A stretch of DNA of 64,000 nucleotides, from the NCBI GenBank assembly GCA_965204095.1, contig OZ241991.1, positions 4,154,001 to 4,218,000 on the forward strand, given 5' to 3'. This DNA is from JAPPLB01 sp965204095 (GTDB taxonomy: Bacteria > Acidobacteriota > Terriglobia > Bryobacterales > UBA6623). A program made the position numbers and the translations under genes. Of the stretch, positions 23,403 through 32,962 are shown in pieces (within the stretch, counting starts at the first letter, position 1; each line of letters begins with the position of its first letter). The notes below the pieces were generated by a model. The model had not been told where the DNA came from, made no database searches, and worked only from the letters and a program-made list of their open reading frames with translations.

Positions 23403-23657
23403 ATGGTGAACCCGACACATCCCGGCGAAAGCATCCGCAACTGCATTGATGAATCCGGCTGGACGGTGACGGAGTGCGCCGCTCGGCTCGGAGTTACCCG
23501 CAACAACCTGTCTCGGTTGCTGAACGGACGGATCGGGATATCGGCGCGGGTAGCCCTGGGACTGGAAGCCGTCGGCTGGAGCAACGCGGAATTCTGGATG
23601 CGCCTGCAAGCCAACTACGACTTGGCGCAGGAACGCCGCAAGCAGGCGGCCGCGTGA
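23403..23657 (+). CDS. higA: HigA-type antitoxin (orphan)
   Basis: An 84-residue XRE-family helix-turn-helix protein of the HigA/VapI group: MVNPTHPGESIRNCIDESGW at the start, helix-turn-helix CAARLGVTRNNLSRLLNGRI, and the typical end SNAEFWMRLQANYDLAQERR. It would bind DNA and HigB, but the partner toxin is only a fragment, so it is an orphan. CGGAGC lies just before the start codon. Confidence 0.9.
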   Translation: MVNPTHPGESIRNCIDESGWTVTECAARLGVTRNNLSRLLNGRIGISARVALGLEAVGWSNAEFWMRLQANYDLAQERRKQAAA

Positions 23658-23693
23658 ATGGCGGCGTAACCGGGCCTGCGGCGTTGTAATAGG

Positions 23694-23710
23694 GTCCCTT
23701 ATCAAGGGAC
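23694..23710 (+). terminator. Stem-loop after higA
   Basis: GTCCCTT ATC AAGGGAC is a 7-bp stem with a 3-base loop 36 bases after the higA stop, followed by TCGTTCTTCT. The T tract is poor, so termination is plausible but not certain. Confidence 0.4.
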
Positions 23711-23762
23711 TCGTTCTTCTCTCCCCGCAGAGGGCCAAGCAGCCCGATTCAAGCCAAGGCGA

Positions 23763-24836
23763 TCACGAACCAGCTACAGGCACCGTAAGCACGAGCATTC
23801 GCTTGGGGGCTTTGCCCTTGGGAAGCTGGATGCGCGTCCGCTCCTTCTTGGCTGCCCGGTCGATGACGGAGATCGTGTCGTCGGCGGTGTTGGCGGTGTA
23901 GACGGTCTGCCCGTCGGGAGTCATCGTCAACCACAGCGGGGTGTTGCCGGTCTTGATCTTCGCGACTTCCACCGGCGGGTCTTGGGTGACGTCGAAGGCG
24001 TGAACGAAGCCGTGATTGATATTGGTGGACCAGACCTCTTTGCCGTCGGGTGAGACGCCGATTCCGTGGGAACGGCTTGGAGTGGCCTGCTCCTCGCGAG
24101 TGAGCGTGTATTCCGCCGTCTGGATGACTTCTCGCTGGGCCGTGTCGATGACGAGGAACCCCATCAGGTTGTCCGTGTTGACGTAGAGGCGCGAACCGTC
24201 GGGGCTGATTGCCGTGGGCCGGGGCGTGTTGCCGGTCTGAATCATGTCGACGACGCTCCGTGTGGCGGTATCGACGACGTAGATCTTCTTGTTGAGGCTG
24301 ACGGGCCGGCCCCGCGCCTGTTGCGCTTCGATGCTGAGCGTCCCCCGGTCATGCGGGACGAGATACATGTACTTGTCGTCAGGCGATACCACGGTGTTGT
24401 GCGGCGTGCCGTCGGTGGGGATGCGGGCAATGATCTCTTCTTTCCGGGTGTCGAAGATCTCGTAGCGCCCGTCGCCCATCGCCGGCACGTAGACATGGCG
24501 GCCGTCGGAGGTGCATTCGATTTCGTTGGGCCGCTTGCCGAAGAAGTCGTATTTCTTGATCAGCGCGTCGTTGACCGGGTCGACGACTGCCAGCCCGTCG
24601 TCGCCTTCGGTGGCGACATAGAGTGGGAACTGGGACTTGGGTGTTGCGATGCCGTGAGGCAGTTCGCCGACCTCGACGGAGGTCAGGATCTCGTTCGTCG
24701 CGACATCGATCACGGTAACGTCGTTCGAGTTGCTGCTGAGCACGTAGAGCTTCTGGCGGGTCTGGTCTCCATTCGGGACGGCTGAACAAGCCGCCAGCAC
24801 GAGGAGCAATGCGATCACAGAGCAACGTTTGAGCAT
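23763..24836 (-). CDS. YVTN beta-propeller lipoprotein
   Basis: A 357-residue protein with a lipoprotein signal (ALLLVLAACSAVPNG, Cys17). The mature part is a seven-bladed YncE/cytochrome-d1-like propeller. Its blades repeat units such as KLYVLSSNSNDVTVIDVATN, HVYVPAMGDGRYEIFD, SRLYVNTDNLMGFLVIDTAQ and TVYTANTADDTISVIDRAAK. Such proteins act as periplasmic surveillance or binding modules; no catalytic residues are apparent. The Rieske protein gene ends 24 bases upstream on the same strand, so the two are probably cotranscribed. Confidence 0.88.
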   Translation of the reverse strand: MLKRCSVIALLLVLAACSAVPNGDQTRQKLYVLSSNSNDVTVIDVATNEILTSVEVGELPHGIATPKSQFPLYVATEGDDGLAVVDPVNDALIKKYDFFGKRPNEIECTSDGRHVYVPAMGDGRYEIFDTRKEEIIARIPTDGTPHNTVVSPDDKYMYLVPHDRGTLSIEAQQARGRPVSLNKKIYVVDTATRSVVDMIQTGNTPRPTAISPDGSRLYVNTDNLMGFLVIDTAQREVIQTAEYTLTREEQATPSRSHGIGVSPDGKEVWSTNINHGFVHAFDVTQDPPVEVAKIKTGNTPLWLTMTPDGQTVYTANTADDTISVIDRAAKKERTRIQLPKGKAPKRMLVLTVPVAGS

Positions 24837-24860
24837 GGTTCGACTCTCCGTGGGAGGTGC

Positions 24861-25397
24861 TTACAGCACGGCGGCTGCCTCGACCTCCTGTATCTCGACG
24901 ACATCATCGCGCATTTGGAAGCGAAAGCGAAACAGGCCGCGTTCCGCGGGGCCTTCGAGCAGCGCGCCCTCCTTTTGCGGATCGAAGACGCTGAAATGGC
25001 ACGGGCAGACCAGCAGGGGGTGATCAGGGCGGGCGCTCTGCTCGAGCCGGACGTGATGCAGGTCCTCGACAAGCTGGACGTAGCAGAGTTCGTGCGGACA
25101 ATGCAGGCACAGCGCTCGCAGACTCTCCGGCCCGGGCTTCTCGCTTGCCCGCACCAGGATGCCTTTGAGCAGGCGCTCGGCGGCGGTCTCGCCCTGCGCG
25201 GCGGGCTTGTCCACCCAGGCCGAGAACGGATGAGGCCGCCAAAGTCGGAGATCGCCGACCGCGATCGAAACCGGCTTCTTGAGACGAAGATACGACGCGC
25301 CGGGAGTCGGGGCGGTTGCCGGAAGGCCTTGCGCGCCCAGAGCGGTCAGGCAGGCTTGGAGCCACGTCCGGCGGGTTGCGGGCGGCTCGGGCGTCAT
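24861..25397 (-). CDS. Rieske [2Fe-2S] protein, Tat-exported
   Basis: A 178-residue Rieske protein. The Tat signal is RRTWLQACLTALGAQGLPAT. The cluster ligands are in CLHCPHELCYV (Cys and His) and VCPCHFSVFDPQKEG (Cys and His). It resembles Rieske subunits of periplasmic electron-transfer chains, for instance of bc1-type or oxidase complexes, but no cytochrome b is nearby. It lies upstream of the YVTN lipoprotein and may be its redox partner, which is inference. Confidence 0.85.
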   Translation of the reverse strand: MTPEPPATRRTWLQACLTALGAQGLPATAPTPGASYLRLKKPVSIAVGDLRLWRPHPFSAWVDKPAAQGETAAERLLKGILVRASEKPGPESLRALCLHCPHELCYVQLVEDLHHVRLEQSARPDHPLLVCPCHFSVFDPQKEGALLEGPAERGLFRFRFQMRDDVVEIQEVEAAAVL

Positions 25398-25497
25398 GGC
25401 GCGGACCCTGTCACTCGCTTCGGTAGGCTGATTCTACCGCACTGCCGGCGCCGGACCCGGCCGCGGGGAGCCCTACAATGAGCTTCCTGCGGAAGAC

Positions 25498-26286
25498 ATG
25501 AATCCTCACCTAGCACGCATTCGAATCTTCCCTTTCAAGTCGCTCGACGGCCACGACGTCGCCGAAGCCGTCGTACTGCGGTCGGGGGCGTTGGCGCATG
25601 ACCGGGAGTACCGCTTTCTCGACGAAGAGGGCTCGGTGGTCAATGGCAAGCGGATCGGCGAGCGGATCATGCGGATTCGTTCCGTGTTCGACTTCGGCTT
25701 CGGTCAGGTGACGCTCTCCGATCGGCAGGACTCCGCCGCTTTCTTCCCTCACCGCGAGCAGGAGCCGATCGAGTCTTGGGTCGCTGAACGGGTGGGATTC
25801 CCGGTCCGCTTGCAGCACGATGCGGACGGCGGCTTCCCGGATGACACCGATGCGCCGGGCCCTACCATCGTCAGCACCGCGTCGCTGAAATCGGTCGCCT
25901 CATGGTTCGGCTTCACCCTGGAGGAGACCCGCCGCCGCTTTCGCGCGAATCTCGAAGTCGGCGGCGTGACGGCGTTCTGGGAAGACCGGCTGTACGGTCC
26001 CGGAGATGAGAAAGGGCGCTTCCGGATCGGCGACGTCCTGGTCGAAGGGGTCAACCCCTGCCAAAGATGCGCCGTGCCGGGGCGGAATCCGGAAGACGGC
26101 AGCCTCACGCCGGCCCATTTCGCGAAGACGTTTGCCGAGAAGCGCCGTGAGACGCTGCCCGCCTGGGCCGAGCCAGGCCGCTTCGATCACTATTACCGGC
26201 TCACGGTCAATACTTGCATCCCCGGTTCCGAAGCCGGCAAGGTTCTCGAAGTCGGCGACACGATCGATATCGTCAGCTCGCCTTGA
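25498..26286 (+). CDS. MOSC-domain protein
   Basis: A 262-residue protein with an N-terminal MOSC beta-barrel (residues ~5-120: RIRIFPFKSLDGHDVAEAVV, GALAHDREYRFLDEEGSVV) and a C-terminal MOSC domain with the cofactor-binding Cys in VNPCQRCAVPGRNPEDGSLT. This is the mARC/YcbX family of molybdenum enzymes, which reduce N-hydroxylated compounds with an electron-transfer partner. The start ATG 25498 fits the family. It ends exactly where the FB158 element begins. A Rieske protein is encoded divergently 100 bases away. Confidence 0.85.
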   Translation: MNPHLARIRIFPFKSLDGHDVAEAVVLRSGALAHDREYRFLDEEGSVVNGKRIGERIMRIRSVFDFGFGQVTLSDRQDSAAFFPHREQEPIESWVAERVGFPVRLQHDADGGFPDDTDAPGPTIVSTASLKSVASWFGFTLEETRRRFRANLEVGGVTAFWEDRLYGPGDEKGRFRIGDVLVEGVNPCQRCAVPGRNPEDGSLTPAHFAKTFAEKRRETLPAWAEPGRFDHYYRLTVNTCIPGSEAGKVLEVGDTIDIVSSP

Positions 26287-26444
26287 CAGTTCGTGGTGAA
26301 ACTCCGCGTAGCACCGAGAGCGGCGCTACGCCCGGCTGACAAGGCGCGACGAGGGAGCATATTGGACATATGTGACCGAGGAGGAACGCAGTTCAGTCGG
26401 GATGTATCGCCGCTTGAATGCAGCGGGGCTTTTGCCACGGGCTG
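26287..26444. mobile_element. FB158 foldback element between two convergent genes
   Basis: A 158-bp imperfect palindrome. The left end CAGTTCGTGGTGAAA and the right end CAGCCCGTGGCAAAA (other strand) are inverted repeats of the TIR260 type, but the interior differs. The centre reads CATATTGGACATATG. Flanks TTGA and TTAA resemble a 4-bp target duplication; they contain the stop codons of the MOSC gene and of the PLP-enzyme gene. It could act as a bidirectional terminator. Confidence 0.8.
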
Positions 26445-27686
26445 TTAAACGTGACCTCGTGCGCCGATCGGCCACACTTCGACGACATTCTCTCCGCGGA
26501 CGCAGTAGGCGCGGTCGTAGAGGTTCACGTTGGGATCGCAGTGAGGCACGAGCAGGCGGATCTTGTCCCCGAGTTTGACGGGCCGGCTGGGCTCGCTGAT
26601 GGTAAGGATGCCGTGTTCGTCGCCGCCGAAACGATACTCCACGCCGGTGAGCCCGAGGACCTCCGGACCGAACTCGCGGTCGGTGGCGAACGCCTTGAGC
26701 CCCGCGTCCAGTGTCGCCCGGTCCTCGTAGTTCTTGCTGATGACCGTGGCGAGAACGGTCAGTGACGCCTGGAAGTCGTTGTACACCGCGCTGTGCTTGC
26801 CGCCGATGCTGCGATAGTCGACATCCATGAATACGTAGGAGCCGGCCTGCATCTCGGTCATGCCCCTCATGCCGGAGTCGATGTTGTACGTGCCGGTGCT
26901 CGCTCCGGACATGATCTCGGCCGGCAAACCGTTCCTCTTCATCTTCTCGAACGTCTCGATCGGAGCCGCCATCACGGTCTCGGAATGTTTCTTTCGTTCC
27001 AGGAATCCGTCTACATGCGACGATCTCCCTGAATAGCTGTGAACGCCCCGCAGCTTCAGCCTCGGCAGCTTGTCCACCTGTTGGGCCAGCTTCATCGCCG
27101 GCTCGCCGGGCTGAACTCCGGTGCGGCGTCCGACCGGGTCGATGTCGATCATGATGTTCAGGTCGACCTTCGCGGCGGCTGAGGCTTCGCTGAGCCGCTC
27201 GACGTTGCGCGGGTTGTCGACAACGGCCATGGTGTCGGGATGCTTGGCGGTCATCCGGACCAGCCGCGAAATCTTGTTCACCCCGACGGACTCCGACGTA
27301 ATCAGAATGCCGGGAACTCCGGCGTCGGCCATCCGTTCTCCTTCGCTGATCGAGGCCGAACAGAGGCCCAGGGCCCCGGCCTCGATCTGACGGTGCGCTA
27401 TTTCGGGGCATTTGTGCGTCTTGCCGTGCGGACGCAGGTTGATCGGCGCCGCCTGGGCGTGGTTCGCCATCTTGGCGATGTTCCCCTCCAGTCCGTCAAG
27501 GTCGATGATCAGCGACGGCGTCGGCAGGTCGTCGAGAGTAACGCCGCTGATGCTCTTCTCTTTCTTGAGCTTGGACTCGACTTCGTCCACGCTGTAGCTC
27601 CAAACCGGTTTCGCAACCAGGAAAAAGGGAGCGGACGCCCCCACGCTCGCGCTTGCGCGGAGCCAGTCTCGCCGAGTTGTCTTCAT
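26445..27686 (-). CDS. D-threonine aldolase / D-serine dehydratase-like PLP enzyme, exported
   Basis: A 413-residue fold-type III PLP enzyme (alanine racemase N-domain plus D-serine-dehydratase-like C-domain). The N-terminus is a Tat signal (TRRDWLRASASVGASAPFFL). DDLPTPSLIIDLDGLEGNIA leads to the PLP lysine in LRPHGKTHKCPEIAHRQIEA. RGVHSYSGRSSH, GASTGTYNID and QAGSYVFMD are family motifs. The C-terminal metal site is in LLVPHCDPNVNLYDRAYCVR. It probably cleaves or dehydrates a D-beta-hydroxy-amino acid in the periplasm. The stop codon lies in the FB158 flank. Confidence 0.9.
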   Translation of the reverse strand: MKTTRRDWLRASASVGASAPFFLVAKPVWSYSVDEVESKLKKEKSISGVTLDDLPTPSLIIDLDGLEGNIAKMANHAQAAPINLRPHGKTHKCPEIAHRQIEAGALGLCSASISEGERMADAGVPGILITSESVGVNKISRLVRMTAKHPDTMAVVDNPRNVERLSEASAAAKVDLNIMIDIDPVGRRTGVQPGEPAMKLAQQVDKLPRLKLRGVHSYSGRSSHVDGFLERKKHSETVMAAPIETFEKMKRNGLPAEIMSGASTGTYNIDSGMRGMTEMQAGSYVFMDVDYRSIGGKHSAVYNDFQASLTVLATVISKNYEDRATLDAGLKAFATDREFGPEVLGLTGVEYRFGGDEHGILTISEPSRPVKLGDKIRLLVPHCDPNVNLYDRAYCVRGENVVEVWPIGARGHV

Positions 27687-27750
27687 TGCGGATCAGCCTC
27701 CCGAAGCTTCATCGTAGCTTGACCCGAGTTCCCTGACAATGCAGTCTCAA

Positions 27751-27981
27751 CCTGCATTTCTCACCACGTGGCGAGGCGAAGTGCGTGAGAGGGCCGTCAG
27801 GACGAGGCGTAAGCCGGGCGAAGGAAAAAGGCGCAAGCCGCTGGGCGCGCGCAGGCGTAGCCTTTAAGGTTTTCCACTAACAACTAAAAACCAAAAACTA
27901 AAAACTATCCACTATCCACTATCCACTATCCACTGCCTTTTTTATCGCGTGCTTCGGCCGTCGGGTGGTGAGACATGCAGG
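27751..27981. mobile_element. FB177 element with replaced core (copy G)
   Basis: Left end CCTGCATTTCTCACC and right end GGTGAGACATGCAGG are intact, flanked by TCAA and TTAT. The middle is not FB177: it contains AACTAAAAACCAAAAACT-type runs and the heptamer CTATCCA in tandem. This looks like a foldback element whose centre has been replaced or expanded. Confidence 0.8.
27864..27936. repeat. A-rich and CTATCCA tandem repeats
   Basis: A run of CTAAAAAC-like units is followed by about four tandem copies of CTATCCA (27905-27934). The base composition is far below that of the surroundings. It sits inside FB177 copy G. Confidence 0.85.
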
Positions 27982-28014
27982 TTATACCCCCACGGGGTGC
28001 GAAATATCGGCTGT

Positions 28015-28110
28015 TATAATGCCGTTTCGTCGAACGGCGCGCCTCCTGGCTGGGACGTCAGTTACGCATGGAAGACCTCGAAGCCGGTATTGCCGACGCC
28101 GAAATCATCG
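28015..28110 (+). other. Short stretch between two FB177 copies with a possible promoter
   Basis: A perfect TATAAT lies at 28015-28020, but the region 17 bases upstream (ACGGGG) is not a good -35. From ATG 28068 a frame reads EDLEAGIADAEIIARL and then enters FB177 copy H. It looks like the truncated beginning of a gene, but no family is recognised. It might still provide the promoter for gatB. Confidence 0.3.
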
Positions 28111-28114
28111 CCCG

Positions 28115-28257
28115 CCTGAGTGCCTCACCACGCAGCGAGGCGAAGTGGGTGAGAGGACCGCGCAGCAACACGGTCTTTAACGTTTTTCACGAATCACGAG
28201 TCACGAAACACGGATCACGGCCTTTTTTCGCGTGTTTCGGCCGTCGGGTGGCGAGAA

Positions 28258-28264
<7 letters not shown>
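28115..28264. mobile_element. FB177 element with replaced core (copy H), overlapping the gatB start
   Basis: The left end CCTGAGTGCCTCACCACG is drifted; the right end GGCGAGAAATGCAGG is nearly intact and followed by CTAG. The core is partly replaced by CACGAATCACGA-type repeats. The ATG of the right end is the first codon of gatB. Confidence 0.8.
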
Positions 28265-29700
<1,436 letters not shown>

Positions 29701-29712
29701 CTCCGACCCGCC

Positions 29713-30120
29713 GTGTGCCCCCATCTCTTCGTCTACGGCACTCTGCAAAGCTCATTCGACCATCCGGTCGCCCGCTCGCTGGCCGCCCAGGCTGAACTCT
29801 TGGGGCCCGCCCGGCTGCGAGGCCGTATCTATCGGGTCACGCCCCGCTACCCCGGTCTTGTCTTGTCAGAGGAACGGCGTGATCAGGTTCACGGCGAAGT
29901 CTACCGCCTGCGCGATCCGCCGGCTCTGCTTGAAACCCTGGACCGCTACGAGGGCTGCAGTCCCCGCAGCCCCAAGCCTTTCGAATATGAGCGCGTTCTC
30001 GCTTCCGCCCGGCTTGATGGCGGACGGTTGATCGAGGTATGGACCTATGTTTATCGTCGACCCGTTCGCGGCGAAGATCTCATCGCTTCCGGCCTCTACG
30101 AACCTCATTCGCCTGTCTGA
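29713..30120 (+). CDS. Gamma-glutamylcyclotransferase-like (AIG2) protein
   Basis: A 135-residue protein starting at GTG 29713, 12 bases after gatB. The nucleotide-like loop is LFVYGTLQSSFDHP, and the catalytic Glu is in LDRYEGCSPRS. GEVYRLRDPPALLETLDRYE and VWTYVYRRPVRGEDLIASG complete the GGCT fold. Family members cyclise gamma-glutamyl amines or amino acids to 5-oxoproline. It is probably cotranscribed with gatB. Confidence 0.85.
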   Translation: MCPHLFVYGTLQSSFDHPVARSLAAQAELLGPARLRGRIYRVTPRYPGLVLSEERRDQVHGEVYRLRDPPALLETLDRYEGCSPRSPKPFEYERVLASARLDGGRLIEVWTYVYRRPVRGEDLIASGLYEPHSPV

Positions 30121-30181
30121 GCATCGCATGTGAGAATATTGAGACGCCGCTCCGTCTTCGAGCCGGCCAAGGAGAGCAAAA

Positions 30182-31108
30182 ATGTCGGAATGGAGCCGTA
30201 GAAACCTCCTGATCGCCGCCGGCGCCGTGACCGCAAGCAAGACCCAGGCCGCAAGGACCGATGAGCGCAAGAAACCGACTCTCTGCCTCTTCTCCAAGCC
30301 CTTGCCCTTTCTCGGATATACCGATCTCGGCAAGACGCTTCATCAAATCGGTATTCCCGGCGTCGACTTGACCACGCGTCCCAGAGGACACGTGCTGCCT
30401 GAGAATGTCGAGCAGGACCTGCCGAAGGCCCACGCCGAGCTCGACGCGCAAGGCGTGGAAATCTCGATGATCACCACGGGCCTGACGTCCATCCAGGACC
30501 CCGCCGCCCGGCCTACGCTCTATACCGCGGCGCGCCTTGGGATTCCTTTCTTCAAGTTGGGCTACTACCGCTATCCGAAAGATGTCTCGCACCTGGAGGA
30601 CGTCTTGGCGAAAGTGAAGACGGAGGTGGAAGGTCTGGCCGGTCTCGCTCAGCACGCCGGTATCCGAGGCGGTTTTCACAACCATTCCGGCATGTACGTC
30701 GGCGCCGCGATGTGGGATCACTGGTGGTTGATGCGCGACGTCGACCCGCAGTGGATGGGGTTCTATTTCGACCCCATGCACGCCACGATCGAGGGTGGCT
30801 ACGGAGGCTGGAAGATCGGTTTTCTGCGCCTTGCGCACAACCTGAAGATGGTCTCGATCAAGGATTTCTACTGGGAGAAACGGGACGGGGCATGGAAGCG
30901 CCGCGTATGTCCTCTCGGCGAGGGCATGGTGCCGCTCGCGGAGTTCTTCCCCTTGCTTGCGGCGACCGGCTTCGATGGGCCGATCACGCTCCACATGGAA
31001 TACGAGATCGACGGGCCGACCGAATCCGCCCGTCGCGACAACGTCTTGACGGCGATTGAAAAGGACTACCGGTATCTGGCGAAGCTGTACTCAGAGGCCT
31101 TCGCTTAG
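30182..31108 (+). CDS. Sugar phosphate isomerase/epimerase-type TIM barrel, Tat-exported
   Basis: A 308-residue xylose-isomerase-like TIM barrel. The Tat signal is WSRRNLLIAAGAVTASK. Barrel and metal-site motifs are QIGIPGVDLTTRPRGHV, AGIRGGFHNHSGMYVG (His), GFYFDPMHATIEGGYGGW (Asp, His), MVSIKDFYWEK and ITLHMEYEIDG (Glu). The substrate is unknown; exported members in Acidobacteria are thought to act on sugars or inositols. GGAGAGC upstream of ATG 30182 fits a ribosome site. Confidence 0.85.
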   Translation: MSEWSRRNLLIAAGAVTASKTQAARTDERKKPTLCLFSKPLPFLGYTDLGKTLHQIGIPGVDLTTRPRGHVLPENVEQDLPKAHAELDAQGVEISMITTGLTSIQDPAARPTLYTAARLGIPFFKLGYYRYPKDVSHLEDVLAKVKTEVEGLAGLAQHAGIRGGFHNHSGMYVGAAMWDHWWLMRDVDPQWMGFYFDPMHATIEGGYGGWKIGFLRLAHNLKMVSIKDFYWEKRDGAWKRRVCPLGEGMVPLAEFFPLLAATGFDGPITLHMEYEIDGPTESARRDNVLTAIEKDYRYLAKLYSEAFA

Positions 31109-31187
31109 CTGCCCTGTCGGAAGTGTGTTCTGGTGACAGCCACCGAAGAGAGCCGTCCGATTGTGTAGAACGGCGGAGGACGCGACC

Positions 31188-31985
31188 GTGGAAACGATCA
31201 AGATCGGCGCTGCACAGATCCCGCAGACCACCAACATCCGGCAAAACCTCGCTGCGGCTTTGGGAGCAATCGAGCAGGCGGCGAGCCAGGGAGTCGAGTT
31301 GCTCTGCCTGCCGGAAACGCATCTCGCGGGTTACCGGGTCGGCCTTTCCTGCCCCGACGCGCCTTGTGACACCCGGGGTCTCGATCAAGCCCTGGCCGAG
31401 ATCGCTGAGGCCTGCCGTTCGCACCGTATCGGCGCCATTGTTGGAACGGAAACTCCCAACGGAGACGACAAGCCGTTCAATAGCGCCGTCGTCATTGACG
31501 ATCAAGGCAGGCAGCTTGCCGTCCATCACAAGACCCGGCTGACTCCGGGCGATGCCCAGGGTTACTCTCCGGGAACGGAAGAGACGCTGTTCGAATGCAA
31601 GGGCATTCTGATGGGCGTGGTGATTTGCTTCGAAGGGTTTCGGTTCCCGGAAACGGTCCGTTCACTGGCGCGCGCCGGCGCGCGCGTCGTCTTTCATCCG
31701 CAGTTCAATCATGTTCTGCCCAACATGGAGTGGAAACTGCCGGTCCATGAAGCCCTGCTGACCGCGAGAGCCGCTGAAAACACCGTCTATCTTGTTTCCG
31801 CCAACATGTGCCACCCCCGCAACAACTGCCGCTCGCTGATCATTGGGCCGGACGGCTTGCTCATCCACGCCTCCGAACTCGGCGAAGAAAGCCTGCTCAC
31901 CGCCGTGATCGATCCGGGCAGGGCGACCCACGCCTTCCTCAAGGATGACCCCGCAGCCATGGCGAAGGCCTTGGCCGAAGCATAG
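31188..31985 (+). CDS. Carbon-nitrogen hydrolase (nitrilase superfamily)
   Basis: A 265-residue nitrilase-superfamily amidase from GTG 31188, chosen because GGAGGA lies 7 bases upstream and IKIGAAQIPQTTNIRQNLAA is the normal beginning. The Glu-Lys-Cys triad is in LLCLPETHLAGY (Glu), AVHHKTRLTPGD (Lys) and GVVICFEGFRFPE (Cys). The specific substrate cannot be deduced. It is followed 29 bases later by the Fpg gene. Confidence 0.9.
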   Translation: METIKIGAAQIPQTTNIRQNLAAALGAIEQAASQGVELLCLPETHLAGYRVGLSCPDAPCDTRGLDQALAEIAEACRSHRIGAIVGTETPNGDDKPFNSAVVIDDQGRQLAVHHKTRLTPGDAQGYSPGTEETLFECKGILMGVVICFEGFRFPETVRSLARAGARVVFHPQFNHVLPNMEWKLPVHEALLTARAAENTVYLVSANMCHPRNNCRSLIIGPDGLLIHASELGEESLLTAVIDPGRATHAFLKDDPAAMAKALAEA

Positions 31986-32014
31986 GCGGAGGCGGGTCTC
32001 GAGCATCCCCGGTC

Positions 32015-32920
32015 GTGCCGGAACTACCCGACATCACGGTCTACATTGAAGCGCTGGAAGAAAGGATTCTCGGTCAGCCTCTGCAACGTGTCCGCCTCGC
32101 GACGCCATTCCTGTTGCGCACCGTCGACCCGCCGGTCCACGCCGCCGAAGACCGTGTCGTCAGGCAGTTGCGCCGGCTTGGCAAGCGCATCGCCATCGGC
32201 TTGGAAGGCGACCTCTGGCTGATCCTGCACTTGATGATCGCCGGACGCCTGCACTGGAAGCCACCGCAAGCAAAAATTCCCGGCGGCAGGCGGGGGTTGG
32301 CCGCTTTCGATTTCCCCGTCGGCACGCTCGTTCTCACGGAGGCGGGCTCGAGGAAACGCGCGGGTCTCTACCTCGCTTCGGGGAAAGCAGCCCCGGACTC
32401 ATACGACCCCGGCGGACTCGATGTGTTCGAGGTCGACTACGAATCCTTCGGGGCGGCCATTACATCCGCCAATCACACGCTGAAACGGGCGCTTACCGAT
32501 CCGCGCCTTCTTGGCGGCATCGGCAACGCCTACTCCGACGAGATTCTCCACCGTGCTCGCCTTTCGCCGGTGACGCTCACACGGAAGCTCTCCGGCGATG
32601 AACTCCGTCGCCTGTTCGATGCCACCCGCGAAACCTTGCGGCGCTGGATCGAAAAGCTTCGCAAGGACCGTAGCGGCGGCTTCCCCGAGAAGGTAACGGC
32701 CTTTCGTCCCGGCATGGCCGTTCACGGGCGTTACGGCAAACCCTGTCCCGACTGCGGAGCAAAGGTCCAGCGCATTCGATACGCGTCCAACGAAACGAAC
32801 TATTGCGCACCCTGCCAAACCGGCGGCAAGCTCCTTGCGGACCGGGCGCTCTCCCGCCTTCTCAAGAAAGATTGGCCCGCTACCATCGAGCAGCTCGAAT
32901 CCCTCCACAAGCCGCGCTGA
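32015..32920 (+). CDS. mutM: Formamidopyrimidine-DNA glycosylase family protein (Fpg/Nei)
   Basis: A 301-residue base-excision repair glycosylase/AP lyase from GTG 32015. The N-terminal Pro nucleophile is in MPELPDITVYIEALEERILG; the usual PELPE is PELPD here. The H2TH region is DPRLLGGIGNAYSDEILHRA. The zinc finger is complete (CPDCGAKVQRIRYASNE then NYCAPCQ). Some core residues differ from canonical Fpg, so it may be a divergent Fpg/Nei-like enzyme with altered lesion preference. Confidence 0.85.
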   Translation: MPELPDITVYIEALEERILGQPLQRVRLATPFLLRTVDPPVHAAEDRVVRQLRRLGKRIAIGLEGDLWLILHLMIAGRLHWKPPQAKIPGGRRGLAAFDFPVGTLVLTEAGSRKRAGLYLASGKAAPDSYDPGGLDVFEVDYESFGAAITSANHTLKRALTDPRLLGGIGNAYSDEILHRARLSPVTLTRKLSGDELRRLFDATRETLRRWIEKLRKDRSGGFPEKVTAFRPGMAVHGRYGKPCPDCGAKVQRIRYASNETNYCAPCQTGGKLLADRALSRLLKKDWPATIEQLESLHKPR

Positions 32921-32932
32921 TAGGAGCCGGCA

Positions 32933-32950
32933 GGTGGTGAGAAATGCAGG
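32933..32950. mobile_element. FB177 element, right end only (copy I)
   Basis: GGTGGTGAGAAATGCAGG followed by CTTA matches the right end of FB177. It lies between the convergent ends of the Fpg and guaA genes. The rest of the element is gone. Confidence 0.7.
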
Positions 32951-32962
32951 CTTAGCCTCGCG

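Noticed and set aside
21795..23738. A 647-codon minus-strand open frame
   Set aside because: It spans antisense parts of the DUF1501 and SUMF1-like genes and the higBA remnant, with no protein-like features.
27904..27936. CTATCCA tandem repeats considered as a CRISPR array
   Set aside because: The units are contiguous heptamers without spacers, and no cas genes are present.
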